A stretch of DNA of 5,692 nt from Bacteroidota bacterium (GTDB lineage: Bacteria > Spirochaetota > Spirochaetia > JABMQR01), in NCBI GenBank assembly GCA_013202335.1, contig JABMQR010000290.1, forward strand, positions 1 through 5,692. Direction: 5' to 3'. The notes below the pieces were generated by a model. The model had not been told where the DNA came from, did no database searches, and was given only the letters and a program-made list of their open reading frames with translations. A program made the position numbers and the translations under genes. Every line of letters begins with the position of its first letter. Positions within the stretch are counted from its first letter, which is position 1. Shown one piece after another: positions 1 through 5,662 of this stretch.

Positions 1-22
1 ACCAAGGATTTAACCCTGAATT
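1..22 (+). pseudogene. Left-flank fragment of the split kinase gene
   Basis: Only 22 bases are visible before the insertion sequence. They read TKDLTLN without a stop, in the frame that continues at 1747 once one AATT copy is removed, giving TKDLTLNLGYMFERF across the repaired junction. This segment would immediately precede the conserved ERFHFTH region of the kinase. On so short a stretch the call depends on the frame match and the target duplication. Confidence 0.5.
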
Positions 23-42
23 CCCGAACAATTATAACGAGG
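19..42 (+). repeat. Left terminal inverted repeat of the IS (with flanking AATT)
   Basis: This 24-base segment is the exact reverse complement of 1727-1750. The outermost AATT (19-22) probably belongs to the duplicated target, leaving a 20-bp terminal repeat at 23-42. Matching stops inward of position 42. The transposase stop codon (32-34, minus strand) lies within it. Read leftwards out of the element, it contains a TATAAT (36-31). Confidence 0.9.
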
Positions 43-1630
43 TTGGTGGCTCAACGCCAAGTTTGCGATACAGGTCTTCCTGCTTCCTAGTCATTTCACC
101 CATGCGTAGATTACTCCCGGGTTGTTCGAAGCATTCAATGACATCTAATTCATCAAGTAGCTCTTGCATTGTATATTTTTTATACAGTTCCTGATCTGAC
201 ATCTGCTTCTTTATATAGGACAAATAGATTAATGCTATAAACTGCACAAATAGCTTGCCCTCTAAGGCGCTGTCAGAAGAAACTGTCGTACGGCGCATGT
301 TCAGCCGTTCTTTCAAGTTTCCAAAAGCTTTTTCCACTAAATCTTTGTTTCGATATATTTCCAGGGCTTCTATGGGTTCCTTGATTTCATTGCTGATCAA
401 GGCAAAAAAGCCATAATCTCTTTCAACGGTATCTATTGCCTCTTGTTTAGCGGTGACTTTCGTTCCTCTTTTCGGTGTCGTAGTTACCTCGAAATATTTC
501 TTATACTGTTTCTCATGCTCAGGCTTCCGTTTGCCAGAAACCAATTCATCTTCAAGCCGATCAAGGAGGGCATTGAATCTATTCTCACTCTCCAGAGCTT
601 TTTCACCATTGTAATAGATATGAAGATACATTCTTCGCGTATCTTTGATGCTATCCCCTTTGTAAGGACGGTCTTGCGTGTAATCCCAAGAAATCATGGC
701 CGTGTGTGTATGGAGTTGATACAAAGTATGGTAGTTTGCTCTGGTTCGGATGGTATCCCGTACTTTATCCAATTCCCTGCGTACAAATTTCAAGGACACT
801 TTTATTGCCAATAAGAATTTCAGGTGATTACGATACAGTGCATTTATATTATCCTCACTGTAGAATCCACGATCCAGTACCAGCTTCACTTTGCCAAAAT
901 CCAGGAAATCCATGTCGGCGATAAGATTCTTCAACGTCTTTACATCCGGTATATTTCCCGGCAGCTTTCGATAATAAAAAGGTAAATTCGATGTTTCCCC
1001 AAACAACAAAGCGAGATTAATCTGTGCAAGCTGATCATGATCTTTGTTTCTCCCATACTTGACCTGTTTTAATGACTCTGAGTAGGAAGAGATACTGGTC
1101 GTATCATATGCCCAATATTCATTTTCAGTTCGGCGTCTTCCCTGAAGCCGGAAGAATTGTTCTTTACTTTCTTCAGTTATAGAGGAAAAGAGCTCGCTGC
1201 TTCTTTGGGATACAATATTTTTCCCATACGGGTGTTTGTGCGTACGTTCCCATTTGGGAAAGCGACTTAATGGATTCCGGTCTTCAAGAATCAGGTAGTA
1301 CGCAATGGATAATAACTGCTTATAACTATCTGGGAAACAGGTTTTCAAGTCTTTGGTTATTTCAAGCTTATCACCTAAAGCAGTAAACAGATAGGTTGCC
1401 CCATAAAAACTGTGTTTTACGTGAATTACTGGAACAGGCCCACGTTTCAATGGCAAGACCTGTCCTGATTCGCTGAAACGTTTTGACCGGATGAGATTAC
1501 CAGATCCATCTAACTTACCTATGCAGATACGTGTACTTCTGGATTGTTTTTTCTCTTTGTCCCAATAGTTTGTTGCTTCATAGACATACGTAGTGCCATT
1601 TTTTTTATTGTTCACATATACAAGAGCCAT
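32..1630 (-). CDS. IS1634-family DDE transposase
   Basis: Catalyses cut-and-paste movement of the surrounding insertion sequence by binding its terminal inverted repeats. The 532-residue protein opens MALVYVNNKKNGTTYVYE, typical of this group. The RNase H-like catalytic residues are visible: D176 in YDTTSISSYSE, D253 in VLDRGFYSE, and E433 in YRNKDLVEKAFGNLKERL, the Y-K-E-K signature around the last acid. The long segment between D253 and E433 matches the beta-strand insertion of IS4-type enzymes. A GTG in frame at 1648 is possible, but ATG at 1630 is preferred because GGAGGT (1642-1637) lies six bases upstream of it. The stop codon falls inside the left inverted repeat, a compact arrangement. 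No frameshift or missing catalytic residue is seen, so the protein appears functional. Expression is probably restricted by the 5' hairpin at 1638-1673. Confidence 0.93.
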   Translation of the reverse strand: MALVYVNNKKNGTTYVYEATNYWDKEKKQSRSTRICIGKLDGSGNLIRSKRFSESGQVLPLKRGPVPVIHVKHSFYGATYLFTALGDKLEITKDLKTCFPDSYKQLLSIAYYLILEDRNPLSRFPKWERTHKHPYGKNIVSQRSSELFSSITEESKEQFFRLQGRRRTENEYWAYDTTSISSYSESLKQVKYGRNKDHDQLAQINLALLFGETSNLPFYYRKLPGNIPDVKTLKNLIADMDFLDFGKVKLVLDRGFYSEDNINALYRNHLKFLLAIKVSLKFVRRELDKVRDTIRTRANYHTLYQLHTHTAMISWDYTQDRPYKGDSIKDTRRMYLHIYYNGEKALESENRFNALLDRLEDELVSGKRKPEHEKQYKKYFEVTTTPKRGTKVTAKQEAIDTVERDYGFFALISNEIKEPIEALEIYRNKDLVEKAFGNLKERLNMRRTTVSSDSALEGKLFVQFIALIYLSYIKKQMSDQELYKKYTMQELLDELDVIECFEQPGSNLRMGEMTRKQEDLYRKLGVEPPTSL

Positions 1631-1637
1631 AAAGATA

Positions 1638-1673
1638 CCTCCAACCACGTTTTAATTATAACGTTGTTGGAGA
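1638..1673 (-). promoter_or_regulatory. Hairpin sequestering the transposase ribosome binding site
   Basis: In minus-strand RNA, CCAAC, one base, ACGTT (1670-1660) pairs with AACGT, one base, GTTGG (1651-1641) around an 8-base loop, with a single mismatch. Pairing continues outward as U1671-A1640, C1672-G1639 and a U1673-G1638 wobble. The GGAGG of the ribosome binding site (1642-1638) is therefore fully paired. A transcript begun near 1648 would lack the 5' arm and leave the site free, whereas read-through from outside would form the full hairpin. IS10 and IS50 protect themselves from outside transcription in this way; its operation here is inferred. Confidence 0.65.
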
Positions 1674-1683
1674 GCTTGTTCAA
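1655..1683 (-). promoter_or_regulatory. Transposase promoter, -10 in hairpin loop
   Basis: On the minus strand TTGAAC (1683-1678) is followed after exactly 17 bases by a perfect TATAAT (1660-1655). Transcription would then start near 1648-1650, some 20 bases ahead of the transposase ATG. A weaker alternative lies upstream: TTAATA (1710-1705), a 16-base gap and TATACT (1688-1683). The sequence around the -10 (1654-1670) matches the terminal inverted repeat (30-46) at 15 of 17 positions, so transposase may bind here and repress its own gene. Confidence 0.6.
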
Positions 1684-1726
1684 GTATAAACTGCTAAGAA
1701 ATACTATTAATCAATGTTTTTTGATG

Positions 1727-1750
1727 CCTCGTTATAATTGTTCGGGAATT
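1727..1750 (-). repeat. Right terminal inverted repeat of the IS (with flanking AATT)
   Basis: Exact reverse complement of 19-42, with no mismatches over 24 bases. The element's share is probably 1727-1746, and AATT at 1747-1750 is the second copy of the target duplication. Read rightwards out of the element, it contains a perfect TATAAT at 1733-1738, so the end could act as part of an outward promoter. Confidence 0.9.
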
Positions 1751-2112
1751 TAGGATACATGTTTGAACGGTTTCATTTTACCCATGTATATCACTATGAT
1801 CACATGGCCTGGTCAGATGTTGAGGAGATTGATCGACGACTTGCAAAGCTCAACTGCAAGCTCTGCCTTCTCACCATGGATGATTCGATACTGGAAGATC
1901 GTATCATCTCTGGTCGAAATTCTGCATGGCGAGGCTATTTGTCCCGCTATGGAAAGACGAATGAGGAGATTCTGGAGTACTACGCAGTGCAGCAGAAATT
2001 GTTGCGCAGTCTCTGTGATAAGTCAGAACTGGATACCCTCATAGTCGATACAACGGAAGCGAGTGTTGATGACACACTCGATCAAGCACTGAACTTCTGG
2101 GGAGCAATATAA
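1747..2112 (+). pseudogene. 3' part of an IS-split thymidylate-kinase-like P-loop kinase gene
   Basis: The open frame entering from the IS junction runs NLGYMFERFHFTHVYHYDHMAW and continues to a TAA at 2110-2112. The ERFHFTHVY stretch resembles the D/E-R-x-H/Y-x-S/T segment of thymidylate kinase-like enzymes. The later R-rich stretch EDRIISGRNSAWRGYLSRYG looks like a lid region, and a LDTLIVDTTE strand follows near the end, as in nucleotide kinases. The Walker A loop and the first half lie left of the window. The gene is interrupted by the insertion sequence: positions 1-22 read TKDLTLN in the same frame and join this piece if one AATT is removed. An ATG at 1759 could restart translation, but AGGA (1752-1755) is only three bases away, which is poor. 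It was the coding part of cassette 1, since attC-1 follows within a few bases. The exact substrate is not known. Confidence 0.6.
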
Positions 2113-2115
2113 GGC

Positions 2116-2175
2116 GCACAACAAAGTGTTGCATAGCGACGCGGTGAACCGCGCACGTGAAAGCAGACGTTAGCT
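2116..2175 (+). other. attC: attC recombination site 1 (end of kinase cassette)
   Basis: This 60-bp imperfect palindrome begins four bases after the kinase stop codon. It has the outer boxes of an attC: GCACAAC at 2116-2122 and GTTAGCT at 2169-2175, the latter holding the G-TT crossover point. Inside, CGCGGT (2140-2145) and ACCGCG (2148-2153) form the tip of the folded strand. The inner arms (2127-2133 and about 2159-2166) pair imperfectly with an extra base in one. The first 23 bases from AAC match attC-3 at 20 positions, strong support that both are true sites of one array. Integrase would act on the folded bottom strand. Confidence 0.8.
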
Positions 2176-2199
2176 TGCAGAGAATTACAAATTGCCTCT

Positions 2200-2230
2200 T
2201 TGACAAAACTCGAAAAAAATATGGTATACT
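2200..2230 (+). promoter_or_regulatory. Cassette-borne promoter upstream of the MBL-fold gene
   Basis: A consensus -35 TTGACA (2200-2205) is followed by an extended -10, TGG plus TATACT (2222-2230). The spacing is 19 bases, longer than optimal, but the TGn extension usually compensates for this. It lies 25 bases inside cassette 2 and predicts a leader of about 140 bases ahead of the hydrolase start. Most integron cassettes lack a promoter, so this cassette can probably be expressed at any place in the array. Confidence 0.6.
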
Positions 2231-2330
2231 TTCCCCGGGTTTTATCAAGACAGCAAGGGGTCGAGGAAGTTTCAGGTATCCAGGCATGTTATAGTCAAAA
2301 GCACCAAGTGATTTATTATTACAAAGAAGA

Positions 2331-2349
2331 ATCCGCCTACGTGGCGGAT
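2331..2349 (+). promoter_or_regulatory. Leader hairpin just upstream of the MBL-fold gene
   Basis: ATCCGCC (2331-2337) and GGCGGAT (2343-2349) form a perfect 7-bp GC-rich stem with a 5-base loop, in an otherwise AT-rich leader. It ends 15 bases before the GGAG ribosome binding site (2365-2368). No T-run follows directly, so it is not a standard terminator. It could stabilise the mRNA or bind a regulator; its role is unknown. The rest of 2176-2330, beyond the promoter, shows no convincing gene. Confidence 0.4.
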
Positions 2350-2374
2350 AATTCGTATTTTCTTGGAGAGTCAA

Positions 2375-3238
2375 ATGAAATTAGAAGTTCTAGGTTCTGG
2401 TGGTGCTGTTATAACTCCAAAACCTTTGTGTTCATGTTCGGTTTGTAGAGAAGCCAGAGAAAAGGGACAGAAATATTCAAGGCTAGGGCCATCTGTATTT
2501 ATTCATGGACCTAATATACTAATTGATACTCCTGAAGACATTTCTACAGAATTAAATCGTTCAAACATAAATAATATAAATGCTTGTTTTTATTCTCATT
2601 GGCATCCAGATCATACTGCAGGAAAGCGAATCTTTGAAATGAATATGGACTGGTTGAACAATCCTCCAAACCACAAAAAAACAAAAGTGATTCTCACTGA
2701 ATCTATTGCCGATACTTTTAAATCTTATATGTCTATCATGAATCATTTTGAAATATTCATAGAGAGAGGAATAATTGAACTAGATATAATAAAAAATAAT
2801 CAAGAGATAAAAATTAATAGTTACATCATTAAGCCTGTTCAATTAGCTGAAAATTATGTTTTTGGATATGAAATAAGAAATGAAAAGAATAAAATTCTTG
2901 TAGTTATGGATGAATTGAAAAATTGGAATCCTGATAAAGAAATAAAAAAAACATATTATGATCTTGTATATTTACCATTTGGAGTTTTTGACTTTAATCC
3001 TATAACAAATATTAGACGAATCAAAAAAGATAACCCTTTATTGTTGTATGAACAAACTATTGATGAAACCATTGAACTTATAAAAGTATTAAACACGAAT
3101 GAAGTAATACTTTCTCATATAGAAGAGCCTTATGGTATTTCAATAGATTTGGCGGAAAATCTATCAAAATATTACTCAGGACTTACTGGTAAAAAGATAC
3201 AATTAGCATTTGATAGTTTAATGGTTGAAATTGAATAA
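2375..3238 (+). CDS. PhnP-like metallo-beta-lactamase-fold hydrolase
   Basis: A 287-residue MBL-fold protein of the PhnP/PqqB-like branch, expected to be a cytoplasmic metal-dependent phosphodiesterase or related hydrolase; the substrate is unknown. The N-terminus MKLEVLGSGG leads to a cysteine cluster, C19, C21 and C24 in CSCSVCREAR, like the structural zinc site of PhnP. The metal motif SHWHPDH supplies H75, H77, D79 and H80. D179 in LVVMDEL and H248 in LSHIEE are the later ligands. At the position where PhnP has its third histidine, a few residues before FGY, this protein has LAENYVFGY with no histidine, so one metal may be bound differently. ATG at 2375 is chosen over an in-frame TTG at 2363 because GGAG (2365-2368) sits six bases upstream. 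The gene is much more AT-rich than its neighbours, suggesting a different origin. It is the only gene of cassette 2 and follows the promoter at 2200-2230. Confidence 0.85.
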   Translation: MKLEVLGSGGAVITPKPLCSCSVCREAREKGQKYSRLGPSVFIHGPNILIDTPEDISTELNRSNINNINACFYSHWHPDHTAGKRIFEMNMDWLNNPPNHKKTKVILTESIADTFKSYMSIMNHFEIFIERGIIELDIIKNNQEIKINSYIIKPVQLAENYVFGYEIRNEKNKILVVMDELKNWNPDKEIKKTYYDLVYLPFGVFDFNPITNIRRIKKDNPLLLYEQTIDETIELIKVLNTNEVILSHIEEPYGISIDLAENLSKYYSGLTGKKIQLAFDSLMVEIE

Positions 3239-3277
3239 TATTGGAAATCTCTGGAATAATTATATACCCATATCGCA

Positions 3278-3337
3278 AGATAACGAGGGTTTTAAAGCTG
3301 TCAGGTCTTCTACCTGCACCTTAATACAACGTTATGC
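3278..3337 (+). other. attC: attC recombination site 2 (end of MBL cassette)
   Basis: This is the best-folding site in the window. Outer boxes AGATAAC (3278-3284) and GTTATGC (3331-3337) pair as ATAACG with CGTTAT. Further in, TTAA (3292-3295) pairs with TTAA (3321-3324), then G, TG and CAGGT (3297-3306) pair with ACCTG, CA and C (3312-3319) around the loop CTTCT. C3298 and T3301 are unpaired and both lie in the left arm, as expected for the extrahelical bases that direct strand choice in attC sites. Its sequence outside the core boxes differs from sites 1 and 3. It starts 39 bases after the hydrolase stop. Confidence 0.83.
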
Positions 3338-3378
3338 TTTTAGAAACAACCGCATATAACGGTCGAAGGTAAAATAGA

Positions 3379-3843
3379 TTGAAAAGAAAAGTGAATGCAG
3401 AAACTGAAGCAATAGAACACCTCGTTGAGAAGGAAACTCATGCATGGAACAATAAGGACGTTGAAACGCTACTATCACTGTTCCATGAGGATATGGTATG
3501 GCCTTGGCCAATACAAAATGAAGATCATGATCCTATAAGCTGGTCAATATCACAAGGTAAATTCAATGCTAATCGTTGGCGAACCGGTTGGGATCAGTTA
3601 TTTACGACATATGAATTAGTGCATAATAAACGAACTATTGCAAAAATAGAGTTGTCTCATGAACGTGATGCTGCGTTCGCTGTCGTAGACATAGAAACCT
3701 TGTGGCGAGAACGTAAAACAGGCAAGACGTCTCACTGGAAGGGACGAACGTGCAAAGTGTACACTCGGACATCCAAGGGCTGGAAGATGATTATGCACAC
3801 TGGGCCGCTAGAATACGAAAGCTTAACAAGGGGGCGTGCATGA
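3379..3843 (+). CDS. NTF2/SnoaL-like protein
   Basis: A 154-residue protein with the layout of a one-domain NTF2-like (SnoaL/DUF4440-type) cone fold. An N-terminal helix (AIEHLVEKETHAWNNKDVETLLSLF, residues 11-35) leads to a short HEDMVWPWP turn, then to strands ending in GRTCKVYTRTSKGWKMIMHTGPLEY (122-146). Such proteins bind or transform small molecules or serve as scaffolds; no specific catalytic pair can be assigned here. The start is TTG at 3379, with GAAGG (3365-3369) nine bases upstream. A GTG at 3391 is in frame but has no suitable ribosome binding site. It is the first gene of cassette 3, beginning about 45 bases after the cassette junction. Its stop overlaps the next gene's start as ATGA, so the two are probably translated together. 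No signal peptide or membrane segment is seen. Confidence 0.72.
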   Translation: MKRKVNAETEAIEHLVEKETHAWNNKDVETLLSLFHEDMVWPWPIQNEDHDPISWSISQGKFNANRWRTGWDQLFTTYELVHNKRTIAKIELSHERDAAFAVVDIETLWRERKTGKTSHWKGRTCKVYTRTSKGWKMIMHTGPLEYESLTRGRA

Positions 3844-4748
3844 AATTGGATGATCTAGTGAAAAGATTGGATGAGCAGTTCGAGTTGACCGACTGGGGAC
3901 CTGATCCAGCCATGCGGAAATGGGTACCGCGAACCTACGAAGCAATCCAGTATCCATACGAAAGGGTCTTTGAACAGCGATTTTGTGAGTTGTTTAACGG
4001 TCTCATGTTGAGATCGAGTGATGACGTACAGAAAGTCTTTTGTTGCTCGTTTCCGACCCCAGGGGTCATAGCTACTGTTCTAGAGCGAAGCGATCAACCT
4101 GCGCTCCTTATCGCCCATCATCCTGTTGACATGGAGGTATCCGGCAGGGGATTCCTACCAATCGATCCAGAACACCTAAATGCTCTTCAAGAAAGCGCAA
4201 TCTCTTTTTATTCGATCCACGCACCGTTGGATGGTCATGATTCTTGTGGTACAAATTCGGCTATTATCAAGGAACTCGGTTTGCACGAGATAGAGAAGTT
4301 CGTGCCGTATGGCCAAGGCTATGCTGGACGAATCGCTGAGTTCCATATCCCACAATCTTTAGATTGCCTGACATCAATTCGAAGAACTTTTCAGGTGCCC
4401 TGGGTTGAAGTCGGTGGCAACGCTCCCCAGAAGATATCGCGAGTCGCTGTTGTCGCCGGAGGCGGAGATGACTTGGACAACATCAGAGATGCAGCCAACC
4501 GAGATTGTGATATGTATCTTTCAGGAGAGTGGTATTTCCGACAGAAACCTCAGGACCATAATGTCAGAACTCGGTTCAGTAAATCAAACCAAGCTATCTT
4601 TCATCTTGCTAACGAGAGCCGGATGCTTCTTGTCGCCGTTTCGCATGCGGCATCCGAGTTCTTAGTGATGCGTACACAAATGGCGAAATATCTTGCAGGC
4701 TTGGGACTAGATGTTGAATGTGTACCTCAAGAAGATTGGTGGAGGTAG
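3840..4748 (+). CDS. NIF3-family dinuclear metal centre protein
   Basis: A 302-residue member of the NIF3 (YbgI/YqfO) family, which forms ring-shaped hexamers around dinuclear metal sites. The biochemical role is not settled, and GTP cyclohydrolase I type 2 is a common but weak label. The family's metal motifs are present: LIAHHP (H93, H94), YSIHAPLDGHDSCGTN (H127, D131, then GTN), the SGE segment (228-230) and SHAASE (H269, E273). There is no inserted PII-like domain as in YqfO. About 60 residues precede the first recognisable strand, and FNGLML (52-57) occupies the place of the usual DN-GL motif. ATG at 3840 is chosen because AAGGGGG (3828-3834) lies just upstream; it overlaps the preceding stop by four bases. 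attC-3 begins three bases after the stop, so this is the second gene of cassette 3. Confidence 0.82.
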   Translation: MKLDDLVKRLDEQFELTDWGPDPAMRKWVPRTYEAIQYPYERVFEQRFCELFNGLMLRSSDDVQKVFCCSFPTPGVIATVLERSDQPALLIAHHPVDMEVSGRGFLPIDPEHLNALQESAISFYSIHAPLDGHDSCGTNSAIIKELGLHEIEKFVPYGQGYAGRIAEFHIPQSLDCLTSIRRTFQVPWVEVGGNAPQKISRVAVVAGGGDDLDNIRDAANRDCDMYLSGEWYFRQKPQDHNVRTRFSKSNQAIFHLANESRMLLVAVSHAASEFLVMRTQMAKYLAGLGLDVECVPQEDWWR

Positions 4749-4751
4749 AGA

Positions 4752-4810
4752 AGATAACAAAGTGCTGCACAGAGACGCCTGCGAGGGTGTTCGTGAGCTT
4801 GACGTTATAT
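4752..4810 (+). other. attC: attC recombination site 3 (end of NTF2/NIF3 cassette)
   Basis: A 59-bp imperfect palindrome with AGATAAC (4752-4758) and GTTATAT (4804-4810) as outer boxes; ATAAC pairs with GTTAT. The inner arm GCTGCAC (4764-4770) pairs with GTGAGC (4793-4798), leaving G4767 unpaired in the left arm. Further partial pairing continues toward the tip. The left half, from AAC to GACGC (4756-4778), matches attC-1 (2120-2142) at 20 of 23 positions, and CGTGA plus GACGTTA recur in the right half. The crossover point would be between G4804 and T4805. Confidence 0.82.
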
Positions 4811-4842
4811 TGCGTATAGAACTGTGGTAAGGAGAGACCCAA

Positions 4843-5556
4843 GTGAAAAAGTCACTTTCAGATAGAACAAATTACGATTCTATCGCAGCGGAATATATAT
4901 CATCCGCGGATAAGAAACCTTTTACTACATATTACGAGAGGCCATTTATTATAAAAAACTTGCCATCAGTTCAAGGACGGAAAGTCTTAGATTTGGGTTG
5001 CGCAACCGGATTTTACTCGAAGTACTGCTCGGAGAGAGGTGCGGATGTAATATCAGTGGATGCAAGTAAAAAGATGATTGAGCACACCCTGGAGGTATGT
5101 GATAACAAAATTGCAGGTTATGTGCATGACATTTCCAAGCCATTTAGATTTGTCGATGCTAACAGCATCGATGTAATAATCTGTTCTCTGGTTTTGCATT
5201 ATCTTGAAAGTTGGGACAAAACATTGGAAGAATTTCATAGGATGCTTGTCCCCGGTGGAAAGTGCATAATCTCTACACATCATCCAATTAATGATTTTAC
5301 GCATTTCAATAAAGAGAATTATTTCAATAAGAGCTTAATTGAAGATGAATGGAGTGGATTTGGAGAACCCCTTAAGGTCATGTATTTCGTGAGGCCTCTG
5401 AATGAATACATCCAGCCAATGGTAAGTAGTAACCTCACATTATTAGAAATTGCTGAACCAGAACCTGATCATAGTTTGAAAGGGATTGATAGGGAAATGT
5501 ACAAGCGGTTGAAAACAAGGCCAGCATTTCTTTTTTTTATCTTAGAAAAGGAATGA
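4843..5556 (+). CDS. Class I SAM-dependent methyltransferase
   Basis: A 237-residue cytoplasmic methyltransferase with a Rossmann-like SAM domain. Motif I is KVLDLGCATGFYSKYC (47-62), the acidic ribose-binding residue is D73 in VISVDASKKMIE, the motif near strand 4 is DVIICSLVLHYLESW (110-124), and the post-motif turn is MLVPGGKCIIS (134-144). The closest broad match is the Methyltransf_11 (UbiE/BioC-like) type. The substrate cannot be read from the sequence; the C-terminal third (FGEPLKVMYFVRPLNEYI and beyond) would form the acceptor side. GTG at 4843 is the start, with AAGGAGAG (4829-4836) in good position. It is the only visible gene of cassette 4, about 38 bases after the junction at attC-3. 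No promoter of its own is convincing, so it may rely on read-through. Confidence 0.88.
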   Translation: MKKSLSDRTNYDSIAAEYISSADKKPFTTYYERPFIIKNLPSVQGRKVLDLGCATGFYSKYCSERGADVISVDASKKMIEHTLEVCDNKIAGYVHDISKPFRFVDANSIDVIICSLVLHYLESWDKTLEEFHRMLVPGGKCIISTHHPINDFTHFNKENYFNKSLIEDEWSGFGEPLKVMYFVRPLNEYIQPMVSSNLTLLEIAEPEPDHSLKGIDREMYKRLKTRPAFLFFILEKE

Positions 5557-5662
5557 TAAATATTACACAATAAAACACATATAAGCCCCCAATACGTCAA
5601 GGGGTAAAAGAAGTCCGGCCCCGAAAAAAAATCGTTGCCAAAATCTGAATGAATGCAGCCGG

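Larger units (their letters stand above)
23..1746 (-). mobile_element. Complete IS1634-type (IS4-related) insertion sequence
   Basis: The element is bounded by perfect inverted repeats that begin CCCGAACAATTATAACGAGG at 23-42 and recur inverted at 1727-1746. It carries one full-length DDE transposase on the minus strand. AATT lies directly outside both ends (19-22 and 1747-1750). Because AATT is its own reverse complement, it could be a 4-bp target duplication or a 4-bp extension of the repeats. It is read here as a duplication because excising 23-1746 plus one AATT rejoins an open reading frame across the site. Ends starting with C suit the IS1634 group; a 4-bp duplication is shorter than what I recall for that group. 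The intact ends and intact transposase indicate a recent, possibly still active, insertion. Confidence 0.88.

Noticed and set aside
443..924. Open frames on the + strand within the transposase region
   Set aside because: They lie antisense to a conserved DDE transposase with all catalytic residues, show no recognisable family features and no good ribosome binding sites.
2200..2448. An 82-codon open frame running through the leader of the MBL-fold gene
   Set aside because: It spans the promoter and leader hairpin, overlaps the hydrolase start in another frame, has a low-complexity, unlike-protein composition and no ribosome binding site at its start.
3241..3268. TTGGAA with TATACC after 16 bases, upstream of attC-2, as a promoter for cassette 3
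   Set aside because: Both boxes are weak in an AT-rich stretch where such matches arise by chance, and no extended -10 is present.
4799..4820. TTGACG followed by TATAGA upstream of the methyltransferase as a promoter
   Set aside because: The gap is only 10 bases, far too short for a sigma-70 type promoter, and the first box is part of the attC-3 arm.
2112..4843. Intergenic repeats as a CRISPR array or REP elements
   Set aside because: There are only three copies, each separated by whole genes and not spacers, and the AAC/GTT box layout with unpaired left-arm bases fits attC better.
5587..5604. CCCC/GGGG inverted repeat after the methyltransferase as a terminator
   Set aside because: The stem is only four pairs with a 10-base loop and no T-run follows on either strand.
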